From Clostridiales bacterium (GTDB taxonomy: Bacteria; Bacillota; Clostridia; Christensenellales; DUVY01), in the NCBI GenBank assembly GCA_031290295.1, contig JAITNT010000091.1, forward strand, positions 1-8,445: 8,445 nt of DNA. The letters are read 5' to 3'. Below, piece after piece: positions 1 through 5,883 of this stretch. Position 1 is the first letter of the stretch, and each line of letters starts with the position of its first letter. A program made the translations under genes and the position numbers. The notes below the pieces were generated by a model that was given only the letters and a program-made list of their open reading frames with translations, did not search any database and was not told the origin of the DNA.

Positions 1-23
1 CAAAAGTCAAATCAAAGTTATTA

Positions 24-80
24 TCTTGCCCTCTTTCCCATCTATCCCCGCTTTCCCGTCCCCATACAATTTTCCTGCCC
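24..80. repeat. Degenerate intergenic repeat tail, fragment
   Basis: This pyrimidine-rich stretch resembles sequence that follows or lies between the type A repeats elsewhere in the window. The block CTTGCCCTCTTTCCC (25-39) recurs almost exactly after the type A copy near 5174. TATCCCCGCTTTCCC matches the stretch near 1122. CCCCATACAAT recurs near 950, 5310 and 7615. No inverted-repeat core is visible here, so it is read as an eroded or partial copy. The rest of 1-120 shows no gene. Confidence 0.35.
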
Positions 81-143
81 ATTATCTCTTAAAATTTTTA
101 ATGTAATTCTAAGCAACCTCTAATAACCACCTCGCCGAAATAA

Positions 144-174
144 TGATATAATGTAAACATTAATTCCAAAGGAG
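144..174 (+). promoter_or_regulatory. Extended -10 promoter and Shine-Dalgarno of the lipoprotein gene
   Basis: TGATATAAT at 144-152 is a consensus -10 hexamer (TATAAT, 147-152) with the upstream TG of an extended -10 element. No good -35 hexamer lies 17 bases upstream, which is tolerated in extended -10 promoters. The start of transcription would be near 159. AAAGGAG (168-174) is a strong ribosome binding site 8 bases before the ATG at 183, so the leader is very short. Confidence 0.65.
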
Positions 175-182
175 AAAATATC

Positions 183-656
183 ATGAAAAAAATTATCCGT
201 TCGGTCTGCATCGCGCTGTGCGCGCTCACAATCGGCTTAGGGCTCGCCGCTTGCGGCGGAGGTACGCCGACGACCGCCGCCGAGGCGGCAAAGGCGGTAG
301 GCAGGGAGGTGGGCAACGGCTGGGGCTATTCGCCTGACGAGCAGATTGAAGGTACCGATATACTGGCCGCGTTTGTCAAGGGGCAAGGCGGAAAATCGCT
401 TATCGTTTTGATAAAAACAAGCGGTACGCAAGCCTATATCGCCGAATTCGCGGACGCGGCGGCGGCGGCGGCGTTTGTCGTCTATTTCGGCGGCTCGGCA
501 AATACGACACCCTATGCCGGTTCGCTTATTTCCGCAAGCGGAAAATTCGTTATACTCGCCGTTTCTTACGGCGGACAACAGCAGATAACCTCAATCGATC
601 AGGATACCGACGGCGTTGTAGCCGCTTTCCTCAAGGTAACGGAGGTCGGGGAATAA
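183..656 (+). CDS. Small secreted lipoprotein of unknown function
   Basis: The product has 157 residues. The N-terminus has a lysine-rich start (MKK), a hydrophobic stretch (about residues 7-22) and a lipobox LAAC with the cysteine at 24, followed by GGG. This is a typical lipoprotein signal peptide cut by signal peptidase II, so the mature protein should be anchored to the outer face of the cytoplasmic membrane. The remaining ~130 residues contain several short beta-prone hydrophobic runs (for example around 70-77 and 121-128) and a run of six alanines at 92-97 encoded by six GCG codons. I do not recognise the family and no catalytic motif is visible. ATG 183 is supported by the AAAGGAG site 8 bases upstream and by the well-placed signal peptide. 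It appears monocistronic, with its own promoter before it and a terminator after it. The coding call is strong; the function is unknown. Confidence 0.85.
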   Translation: MKKIIRSVCIALCALTIGLGLAACGGGTPTTAAEAAKAVGREVGNGWGYSPDEQIEGTDILAAFVKGQGGKSLIVLIKTSGTQAYIAEFADAAAAAAFVVYFGGSANTTPYAGSLISASGKFVILAVSYGGQQQITSIDQDTDGVVAAFLKVTEVGE

Positions 657-750
657 ACGGGTTTTATCCGACCTGTCTGACGGGAATCGCATTCGGCGTC
701 TTTCGGGTGTAAAACCGTCTGACAAGCCCTTATATACCGCCAAAACGCTT

Positions 751-784
751 ACAAGCCGCCCGCCTCGGGCGGCTTGTCTTGTTC
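751..784 (+). terminator. Rho-independent-type terminator after the lipoprotein gene
   Basis: ACAAGCCGCCCG (751-762) pairs perfectly with CGGGCGGCTTGT (766-777) around the loop CCT, giving a 12-base-pair GC-rich stem. It is followed by CTTGTTC, a short and imperfect T stretch. It lies about 95 bases after the stop codon of the lipoprotein gene. The stem is strong and the T tract weak, so termination is likely but not certain. Confidence 0.7.
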
Positions 785-857
785 AGTCGGACTTCAACGG
801 CATAGTCTTATCCGGGTTATTACTGCATACCCGCATAATACGTTTAGAAGCCGCTAT

Positions 858-885
858 TGTCATTGCGAGCGCAGCGTGGCAATCC
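858..885 (+). repeat. Type A intergenic inverted repeat, copy 1
   Basis: This copy has the outer arms ATTGC (862-866) and GCAAT (879-883) around a short GC-rich middle. It is followed by the conserved tail CCGGTTTAACTTATCCTCT. The same arm-core-tail layout recurs five more times in this window, always between genes, which marks it as a dispersed REP-like or MITE-like element and not part of a gene. Confidence 0.75.
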
Positions 886-904
886 GGTTTAACTTATCCT
901 CTCT

Positions 905-946
905 GTCAATGCTAGCGCGCAGTCGAAACATCTCTTCGCCGCTTTC
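905..946 (+). repeat. Type B intergenic repeat, degenerate copy 1
   Basis: The right part, TCGAAACATCTCTTCGCC then GCTTTC, is nearly identical to the type B copies at 5068-5106 and 7642-7680. The left part (GTCAATGCTAGCGCGCAG) has diverged from GTCATTCTGAGCTTG. Next to it is the short module CGCCCCATACAA, also seen after the triple hairpin near 5310 and just before type B copy 3 near 7615. Confidence 0.55.
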
Positions 947-980
947 ACCGCCCCATACAAATAAAACCAGCCCTATCCGT

Positions 981-1032
981 CCTTAGCGAGGAGCGAAGCG
1001 ACGTGGCAATCCGGTTTAACTTATCCTCTTTC
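981..1032 (+). repeat. Type A intergenic repeat, copy 2 with tail
   Basis: The core GCGAGGAGCGAAGCGACGTG is identical to copy 3, but the left arm reads TTAGC where other copies read ATTGC. The right arm is GCAAT (1006-1010), followed by CCGGTTTAACTTATCCTC. The upstream stretch CCCTATCCGTCCTTAGCG is shared exactly with copy 5 near 5329-5346, so the two descend from one larger unit. Confidence 0.7.
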
Positions 1033-1067
1033 TTTTAATTGTATTGTCGCCGTTCTACCGTACGGAT

Positions 1068-1120
1068 TGTCATTGCGAGGAGCGAAGCGACGTGGCAATC
1101 CAGTTTAATTCTATCCTCTT
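1068..1120 (+). repeat. Type A intergenic repeat, copy 3 with tail
   Basis: This is the most regular copy. TGTCATTGCGAGG leads into AGCGAAGCGACGTG and ends with GCAATCC at 1095-1101. The arms are ATTGC (1072-1076) and GCAAT (1095-1099). It sits 89 bases after copy 2 in the same orientation and shares its core exactly. Confidence 0.75.
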
Positions 1121-1196
1121 ATCCCCGCTTCCCCGCTTGCCAATCATTCTTCTTGTCCTTTTCTTCCTCTTTTTCCCCGCGCACCCATTCAGCGGT

Positions 1197-1225
1197 TTGA
1201 CTTTTCTCTCCCGCAGTGCTAAAAT
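1197..1225 (+). promoter_or_regulatory. Near-consensus promoter of the ABC exporter operon
   Basis: TTGACT (1197-1202, one mismatch to TTGACA) and TAAAAT (1220-1225, one mismatch to TATAAT) are separated by exactly 17 bases, and a TG at 1217-1218 forms an extended -10. This is a strong housekeeping-type promoter. Transcription should start near 1232, giving a leader of about 30 bases before the TTG start at 1263. No operator-like inverted repeat is obvious around it. Confidence 0.8.
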
Positions 1226-1262
1226 ACTCTTGAAATAAGCGATTCCCACATGAGAGTGTACC

Positions 1263-2975
1263 TTGAACAAAAAACTTGCGGATTATATTAAGCCCAACCT
1301 TTTAGTTATGAGCGGCGGACTTTTCGTCAAGTTTTTGGGCGCGATCGTGGAGCTGGTGATTCCGTGGTTGCTCGCGTATCTGATCGACACCGTAGCGCCC
1401 GCCAACGACGTTCCCATGATCGTAATCTGCGGCGCGGTCATGCTCGCTTGCGCGGCGGCGGCGTTCATCTTTAACATCTGGGCGAACCGTACCGCGGCTA
1501 AGGTCAACCGCAACGTTATACGCGATTTGCGCCACGATCTGTTCGCGAAAATCTGCTATCTTTCATGCAGTCGTATAGACGCGTTCACAACGCCCTCGGT
1601 AATTTCCCGGCTTACCTCTAACACCTATGACGTCAACCGTATGGTCGGCATTATGCAGCGCATGGGCGTGCGCGCGCCCATACTGCTGATAGGCGGTATA
1701 ATAATCACGCTTACGCTCGACCCTATGCTTACGCTCGTGCTCGTATGTACGCTGCCGTTCATCGTGCTTGTGGTGTGGCTTGTTTCCAAGAAGGGCATAC
1801 CGCGCTACACCGAAACATATCTTGCGCAGGACAAAATGGTGCGTACGGTGCGCGAGAACGTAACCGGCATTCGCATAATCAAGGCGTTATCCAAGACCGA
1901 GCACGAAACGGCGCGCTTCGAGGGCGTGAATAACGAGCTGTCCCTCAAGGAAAAAAGGGCGGCGTCCACGATGGCGCTAAGCAATCCCTTGATGAATCTT
2001 CTTCTTAACGTCGGGCTTGTCGCCGTAATTCTGGTCGGCGCGTGGCGCGTAAACGCCGATTTAACCGAGCCGGGCAAAATCATCGCCTTCATGACGTACT
2101 TTACTATTATATTAAACGCGCTCATCTCCATAACGCGCCTGTTCGTGATTTACTCCAAATCGAGCGCGTCCGCCAAGCGTATCTTCGAGGTCATCAACGC
2201 CCCGGACGATATTACCGTAACGCCCTCGGACAAGCTGGAAACGAACGACCATATCGTTTTCGACGGCGTGAGCTTCTCCTACCTCAAAAAGCGCAATAAC
2301 CTTACGGACGTCTCTTTCTCGCTCAAGCACGGTCAGACGCTCGGTATCATAGGCGACGTCGGCAGCGGCAAATCCACGATAATCAATCTGCTTATGCGCT
2401 TTTACGACGCCGATTCGGGCGCAATATATATCGACGGCGAGAACGTCCGCGCTATCGCGCCGGAACGCCTGTACAATATGTTCGGAGTCGTGTTCCAGAA
2501 CGATATAATTTTTTCGGCGTCTATCGCGGAAAACATCGATTTTTATAAAAGCGGGCAGGAGGAGCGGAGGTACCGCGCGGCGGCGGCGGCGCAGGCGGAC
2601 GGCTTTATCGAGGAATTCGGGGACGGCTTTTTGCACAAGCTCGCCGTTAAGGGCGCGGATTTAAGCGGCGGTCAAAAGCAACGCATACTGCTCGCCCGCG
2701 CCTTCGCCAAAAACGCGCCCGTATTGATACTCGACGATTCCTCGAGCGCGCTCGACTACAAAACCGACGCCGCCATGCGCAAGGCGATCGACCGTGACTG
2801 CGCCGCCGCCACCAAGGTAATAGTCGCGCAGCGCGTCAGCTCTATCAAGCACGCCGACGTCATTCTCGTGCTCAAGGACGGCGCGGTGGCGGGGAGAGGG
2901 ACGCACGGCGAGCTTATGACGACCTGTCCCGAGTACCGCGAAATCTACAAAATTCAAATGGGGGATATAGCGTGA
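1263..2975 (+). CDS. ABC exporter half-transporter with degenerate ATP site (heterodimer subunit 1)
   Basis: The 570-residue protein has the usual exporter order: six membrane segments (about 16-42, 52-74, 136-152, 155-175, 243-262, 272-296), then an ATPase domain. The A-loop tyrosine is at 340, Walker A GDVGSGKS at 364-371, the Q-loop glutamine at 412, the signature LSGGQ at 467-471 and Walker B at 487-491. The residue after the Walker B aspartate is Asp492 instead of the catalytic glutamate, and the switch histidine is Gln523 (VAQR). These two changes are known from the non-hydrolysing site of asymmetric exporters such as TM287/288 and BmrCD, while its LSGGQ is intact. The start is TTG: upstream ATG codons are out of frame, the next in-frame ATG (residue 16) would remove part of the first membrane segment and has no ribosome binding site, and residues 1-12 look like family N-termini. 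The Shine-Dalgarno is weak. The substrate cannot be inferred. Confidence 0.95.
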   Translation: MNKKLADYIKPNLLVMSGGLFVKFLGAIVELVIPWLLAYLIDTVAPANDVPMIVICGAVMLACAAAAFIFNIWANRTAAKVNRNVIRDLRHDLFAKICYLSCSRIDAFTTPSVISRLTSNTYDVNRMVGIMQRMGVRAPILLIGGIIITLTLDPMLTLVLVCTLPFIVLVVWLVSKKGIPRYTETYLAQDKMVRTVRENVTGIRIIKALSKTEHETARFEGVNNELSLKEKRAASTMALSNPLMNLLLNVGLVAVILVGAWRVNADLTEPGKIIAFMTYFTIILNALISITRLFVIYSKSSASAKRIFEVINAPDDITVTPSDKLETNDHIVFDGVSFSYLKKRNNLTDVSFSLKHGQTLGIIGDVGSGKSTIINLLMRFYDADSGAIYIDGENVRAIAPERLYNMFGVVFQNDIIFSASIAENIDFYKSGQEERRYRAAAAAQADGFIEEFGDGFLHKLAVKGADLSGGQKQRILLARAFAKNAPVLILDDSSSALDYKTDAAMRKAIDRDCAAATKVIVAQRVSSIKHADVILVLKDGAVAGRGTHGELMTTCPEYREIYKIQMGDIA

Positions 2976-4759
2976 TGCGTAGTACGTCTATAGCGGCAAT
3001 CCCCAAAACACGCCTGAAGAACGTGCGCGTGCTTATGCGCCTTTGGCGGTATCTCTACCGTTTCAAATGGCGGCTTCTGCTTGCGGTATTCATATCCTTT
3101 GCGTCTAACGCCCTCGCGCTTTTAGGACCCATGATATCGGGGCTTGCAATCGACGCCGTAGCCCGGGGCGCGGGCAACGTCGATATGACTCTCGTTTTGG
3201 CGTACTGCGCGCTTATGATAGTATTCTACGTCGTTTCCTCCGCGCTTTCGTACCTGCTGTCGATATTTATGGTCGGCATTACCCAAAAGGTCGTTGTGGC
3301 GCTTCGCCGCGACCTGTTTAACCGCCTGATACGCCTGCCGGTCTCGTATTTCGACAACGCGCAGACGGGCGACATTTTGAGCCGTATTTCTTATGATATC
3401 GATACGATAGCCAACACGCTTTCGAGCGACGCGGTACAGATTTTCACCGGCGTTTTTACCGTTATCGGATCCTTCGTACTTATGCTTACGATATCGCCCG
3501 CGCTCGTGCTTATATTCGCCGTAACGATTCCCGTTTCCGTATTCGCCACGCGCTATCTCGTCAAAAAGGTCAAGCCGCTCTTCCGGGCGCGCTCCGGCAA
3601 GCTCGGCACGCTTAACGGCTATGCCGAGGAGAAAATTTCCGGACACAAAACGATCAAGGCGTACAACGCCGAATCAAGCATAATCGGGGGCTTCGACGCG
3701 CTGAATAGCGACGCCGCCGACGCTTATTGCAAGGCGGACTACTACGGCACGGTGACGGGGCCAACCATGAATCTCGTTAACAATATTTCTATCGCGCTCG
3801 TCAGCATGTTCGGCGTGCTTTTATACCTTATCGGCGGGCCTATAGGCATAACCTTAGGCAATCTTTCCTCCTTCACTCTGTATTCGCGTAAGTTTGCGGG
3901 ACCCATTAACGAGTTCGGCAACATTTTGAGCGAGCTTCAGTCCGCCGCCGCCGCCGCCGAGCGCGTGATGCGCATAATCGACGAAGCGCCCGAGCCGCCC
4001 GACGCCGAAGAAGCCGCCGCCTTGAGCGGGGTGCAGGGCTTCGTCACGGCGCGCGATGTGAATTTCTCCTATGTCGAAGGCAGACCGATACTCAGGAACG
4101 TAGAATTTGACGCGCCCCCAGGCAAAACCGTGGCTATCGTAGGCCCTACGGGCGGCGGCAAAACGACGGTAATCAATTTGCTTATGCGTTTCTACGACCC
4201 CGATTCGGGCGAAATACGGATCGACGGCACGGAAATCAGAGAGGCGGCCCGCGCAAGCGTGAGGGCGGCTTATTCTATGGTTCTCCAGGACACGTGGCTT
4301 TTCTGCGGCACGGTTTATGAGAATATCGCGTATTCCCGCGATACGGTTACGCGCGGCGAGGTAGAGGAGGCGGCGCGCGCGGCGAGAATAGACGGGTACG
4401 TCGAGTCGCTGCCAGACGGCTATGACAGCGTTTTGGACGAGGGCGGCATGAACATTTCCAAAGGGCAGAAGCAGCTTATCTCTATTGCCCGGGCAATGCT
4501 TTCCGACGCGGGGATGCTTATTCTTGACGAGGCAACCTCCAACGTGGACACGCGCACCGAAATGGAAATCCAAAGGGCGATGCTGCGCCTTATGCGCGGC
4601 AAAACATGCTTTGTTATCGCGCACAGGCTTTCGACGATAGTTAACGCCGACATTATTTTGGTCATAAAGGACGGCGAAATAATAGAACGCGGCAACCACG
4701 CCGAGCTGATATCCCGCGATTCCTACTACAAGCAGATGTACAGCTCCCAGTTCGAGTAA
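2975..4759 (+). CDS. ABC exporter half-transporter with consensus catalytic residues (heterodimer subunit 2)
   Basis: From ATG 2975 the protein has 594 residues. An in-frame GTG at 2972 would add one. The ATG is preferred because TGATG joins it to the stop codon of subunit 1 and GGGGGA (2960-2965) lies 9 bases upstream. Six membrane segments lie roughly at 33-57, 73-98, 154-172, 174-195, 266-287 and 290-305, followed by the ATPase domain: A-loop Tyr366, Walker A GPTGGGKT at 390-397, Q-loop Gln438, Walker B ending in Asp518 with catalytic Glu519, and switch His550. The signature is ISKGQ (494-498) where the consensus is LSGGQ, as in the partner subunits of asymmetric exporters. Its own catalytic residues pair with the LSGGQ of subunit 1 to form the hydrolysing site, and its altered signature completes the degenerate site. 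The overlap implies translational coupling and equal production. Likely role: drug, lipid or peptide efflux at the cell membrane. Confidence 0.95.
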   Translation: MRSTSIAAIPKTRLKNVRVLMRLWRYLYRFKWRLLLAVFISFASNALALLGPMISGLAIDAVARGAGNVDMTLVLAYCALMIVFYVVSSALSYLLSIFMVGITQKVVVALRRDLFNRLIRLPVSYFDNAQTGDILSRISYDIDTIANTLSSDAVQIFTGVFTVIGSFVLMLTISPALVLIFAVTIPVSVFATRYLVKKVKPLFRARSGKLGTLNGYAEEKISGHKTIKAYNAESSIIGGFDALNSDAADAYCKADYYGTVTGPTMNLVNNISIALVSMFGVLLYLIGGPIGITLGNLSSFTLYSRKFAGPINEFGNILSELQSAAAAAERVMRIIDEAPEPPDAEEAAALSGVQGFVTARDVNFSYVEGRPILRNVEFDAPPGKTVAIVGPTGGGKTTVINLLMRFYDPDSGEIRIDGTEIREAARASVRAAYSMVLQDTWLFCGTVYENIAYSRDTVTRGEVEEAARAARIDGYVESLPDGYDSVLDEGGMNISKGQKQLISIARAMLSDAGMLILDEATSNVDTRTEMEIQRAMLRLMRGKTCFVIAHRLSTIVNADIILVIKDGEIIERGNHAELISRDSYYKQMYSSQFE

Positions 4760-4843
4760 CCGCCGCCGCCGCCCCGTCACCCGCCCGCCGCAATCGTTTC
4801 CCGGTTCGAGTAACCCGCTCTTCGCTGCCCGCCTTGCCCCGCC

Positions 4844-4857
4844 GAAACATGTGTTCG
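4844..4857. promoter_or_regulatory. LexA (SOS) box, full consensus
   Basis: GAAACATGTGTTCG matches the reverse complement of the Bacillus-type SOS box CGAACRNRYGTTYC at all 14 positions. On the minus strand it reads CGAACACATGTTTC. It would lie at about +11 to +24 of the leftward promoter at 4875-4904, where bound LexA would block transcription. Assignment rests on the consensus only; the LexA of this organism is not in the window. Confidence 0.55.
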
Positions 4858-4874
4858 CATATCACCGTACCCGC

Positions 4875-4904
4875 ATTATATCATACCCAAACATGCGTTT
4901 GCAA
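4875..4904 (-). promoter_or_regulatory. Leftward extended -10 promoter with no recognised gene
   Basis: Read on the minus strand, TGATATAAT (4883-4875) is an extended -10 with a consensus hexamer. TTGCAA (4904-4899) is a 4/6 match to a -35 with an 18-base spacer. Transcription would start near 4868 and run into the antisense strand of the second ABC gene. No convincing Shine-Dalgarno and start pair or recognisable protein follows on that strand. The two LexA-like boxes flank the -10. Confidence 0.5.
4888..4901. promoter_or_regulatory. Second LexA-like box, 12 of 14 matches
   Basis: CAAACATGCGTTTG is a dyad that matches the SOS consensus at 12 of 14 positions. It lies exactly 44 bases from the full-consensus box, close to four helical turns, and the two share AAACATG then GTT as a direct repeat. 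It overlaps the spacer and -35 of the leftward promoter, a classic operator position. Confidence 0.45.
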
Positions 4905-5067
4905 GCGTTTTTGACAGAAATCGCAAAATATTTTTTGCCAAATTTTTCCAATTTTTATTGTGCAAATTTACAGGTGTCGCTCCGCAAAAATGCGGTATAG
5001 CTAGCGCTCCGTCTTAATTGCATTATCACCGTGCCACCCGTACCGAATACAAATCCAGCTTATCCAT
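4905..5067. other. AT-rich intergenic stretch, no gene seen
   Basis: No credible reading frame or RNA gene is visible. GCAAAA (4923-4928) can pair with TTTTGC (4933-4938), and CCGCA (4982-4986) with TGCGG (4991-4995), but both stems are short. TTGACA occurs at 4911-4916 without a usable -10 about 17 bases downstream. No clear terminator for the ABC operon was found here. Confidence 0.5.
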
Positions 5068-5106
5068 GTCATTCTGAGCTTGTCGAAGAATCTCTTCGCC
5101 GCTTTC
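5068..5106 (+). repeat. Type B intergenic repeat, copy 2
   Basis: GTCATTCTGAGCTTGTCGA is followed by AGAATCTCTTCGCC and GCTTTC. The arms ATTCT (5071-5075) and AGAAT (5087-5091) form an imperfect inverted repeat. The first 19 bases are identical to copy 3 at 7642. It is followed 22 bases later by a type A repeat, as in the module order at 905-1012. Confidence 0.7.
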
Positions 5107-5128
5107 TAAGACAATTACTAGCTCTCTC

Positions 5129-5188
5129 CGTCATTGTGAGGCGCGCTAGCGCGCCGTGACAATCCAGTTCTAACTTGCCCTCTTTCCC
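5129..5188 (+). repeat. Type A intergenic inverted repeat, copy 4, with perfect central palindrome
   Basis: The arms are ATTGT (5133-5137) and ACAAT (5159-5163). Compared with ATTGC/GCAAT in copies 1 and 3, both arms have changed so that pairing is kept. The middle is a perfect 16-base palindrome, GGCGCGCTAGCGCGCC (5140-5155). The tail CCAGTTCTAACTTGCCCTC follows. Extruded or transcribed, it would form a long, nearly continuous hairpin. Confidence 0.75.
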
Positions 5189-5195
5189 CTTTTTG

Positions 5196-5298
5196 CTTAC
5201 TTTTTCCAAAAGTAAGTCGCCCGAGGGGTTCGGGGAGGCCTCGAAACCTCCCCGATGCGCTTTTTTCGTTCTTTTTTGCCGCATCAGCAAAAAAGAAC
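5196..5298. repeat. Three consecutive hairpins
   Basis: Hairpin 1: CTTACTTTT (5196-5204) and AAAAGTAAG (5208-5216), 9 pairs. Hairpin 2: TCGGGGAGG (5230-5238) and CCTCCCCGA (5247-5255), 9 pairs. Hairpin 3: GTTCTTTTTTGC (5268-5279) and GCAAAAAAGAAC (5287-5298), 12 perfect pairs. They are separated by only 13 and 12 bases. Each is symmetric, so either strand could fold. Hairpin 2 followed by GATGCGC and six T residues (5261-5266) could act as a weak terminator, but the array as a whole looks like a small structured or mobile element. It has type A repeats on both sides. Confidence 0.65.
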
Positions 5299-5328
5299 AC
5301 TATTCATCGCCCCATATACAATCAAAAC

Positions 5329-5388
5329 CCTATCCGTCCTTAGCGCCGGCGCGCCGTGACAATCCGGTTCTAACTTGTCCACTTTCAC
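5329..5388 (+). repeat. Type A intergenic repeat, copy 5, left arm eroded
   Basis: CCCTATCCGTCCTTAGCG matches the entry of copy 2. The right half, GCGCCGTGACAATCC then GGTTCTAACTTG, matches copy 4 exactly 200 bases upstream at 32 of 35 positions. The left arm is TTAGC and no longer pairs with ACAAT, so this copy looks like a mosaic of the copy 2 and copy 4 types. Confidence 0.65.
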
Positions 5389-5449
5389 TCTATTTCCCGC
5401 CCCCGGTAAAGAAAGTCATTAGTCATAATTTTTTTGCGGCGGTTTTTGC

Positions 5450-5479
5450 TTGACAACGGGCGGCGGAGTATAGTATTAT
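5450..5479 (+). promoter_or_regulatory. Promoter of the rplU-prp-rpmA operon
   Basis: TTGACA (5450-5455) is a perfect -35. TATTAT (5474-5479) is a 5/6 -10 at an 18-base spacing. Transcription would start near 5486, leaving a leader of about 95 bases before rplU. Confidence 0.7.
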
Positions 5480-5485
5480 AAATAC

Positions 5486-5571
5486 CAAGTCGCTTAGAAA
5501 CGGTATTTTTACAAGTCCGACGAGGAATTTCCTTGAGGCACCGTAAGCTAGCGGATACCATAAAAAGGAGG
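5486..5571 (+). promoter_or_regulatory. Structured 5' leader of rplU, possible L21 autoregulatory leader
   Basis: The leader can fold as GGTAT (5502-5506) with ATACC (5555-5559), enclosing CAAG/CTTG (5512-5515 with 5532-5535) and CCG/CGG (5541-5543 with 5552-5554). It ends just before the strong Shine-Dalgarno AAGGAGG (5565-5571). An upstream AAATACC (5480-5486) could compete for GGTATTT, but most of it lies at or before the expected transcription start. L21 leaders that control rplU are known in low-GC Firmicutes; membership of that family is inferred from position and fold only. Confidence 0.4.
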
Positions 5572-5579
5572 CAGAATTT

Positions 5580-5882
5580 ATGTATGCGATTATTGAGACG
5601 GGCGGCAAGCAGCTGAAGGTTTCCGTAGGCGACGTAGTAGAGGTCGAGAAGCTCGATCTTGAACCGGGAGCCGTAACGGAATTTAAGGTGCTTTTGACCT
5701 CGGACGAGGGCAAGGTTTTGACCGGAAGCGAGGTCGGCGCGGTTACCGCGAAAGCGGAGATTGTCGGGCTTGTTAAGGGCGATAAAATAATTGTCTTTAA
5801 GTACAAGGCCAAAAAGAACGTCCGCAAGAAGAACGGTCATCGCCAGAAGTATACCCGGGTAAAGATTACCGCGATAAGCTGA
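5580..5882 (+). CDS. rplU: 50S ribosomal protein L21
   Basis: This 100-residue protein is a full-length bacterial L21, which binds 23S rRNA in the large subunit. The N-terminus [10 protein letters not shown] and the C-terminal basic block (about 71-95, with KYKAKKN, GHRQ and YTRVKI) are the family hallmarks. ATG 5580 has an ideal AAGGAGG 8 bases upstream. It is the first gene of a three-gene operon and its stop lies one base before the start of prp. Expression is probably controlled at the leader. Nothing is missing or unusual in the protein. Confidence 0.98.
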   Translation: MYAIIETGGKQLKVSVGDVVEVEKLDLEPGAVTEFKVLLTSDEGKVLTGSEVGAVTAKAEIVGLVKGDKIIVFKYKAKKNVRKKNGHRQKYTRVKITAIS

Positions 5883-5883
5883 T

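Noticed and set aside
858..1101. CRISPR array formed by repeated blocks
   Set aside because: Only three copies, with unequal spacing and diverged arms; copies are scattered through the window in both orientations, and no cas genes are present.
774..1270. Short frames in the 774-1270 gap on both strands
   Set aside because: They run through the terminator stem and type A/B repeats, and one overlaps the strong promoter of the ABC operon.
3854..4780. Long open frame on the minus strand under the second ABC gene (308 codons)
   Set aside because: It is a shadow of a well-supported exporter gene with all family motifs; its translation is Arg/His/Gly-rich without recognisable domains.
4662..4865. 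Minus-strand frame downstream of the orphan LexA promoter, as a possible SOS gene
   Set aside because: Its GTG start lies at the predicted transcription start with no ribosome binding site, most of it is antisense to the ABC gene and its low-complexity 3' flank, and it resembles no known SOS protein.
4911..4960. Rightward promoter from TTGACA at 4911
   Set aside because: No acceptable -10 lies 16-18 bases downstream, and no gene follows before the rplU promoter.
5069..5453. Short frames on both strands across the triple hairpin
   Set aside because: They are made of repeat sequence and perfect dyads; frames of this kind arise from repeats and have no ribosome binding site.
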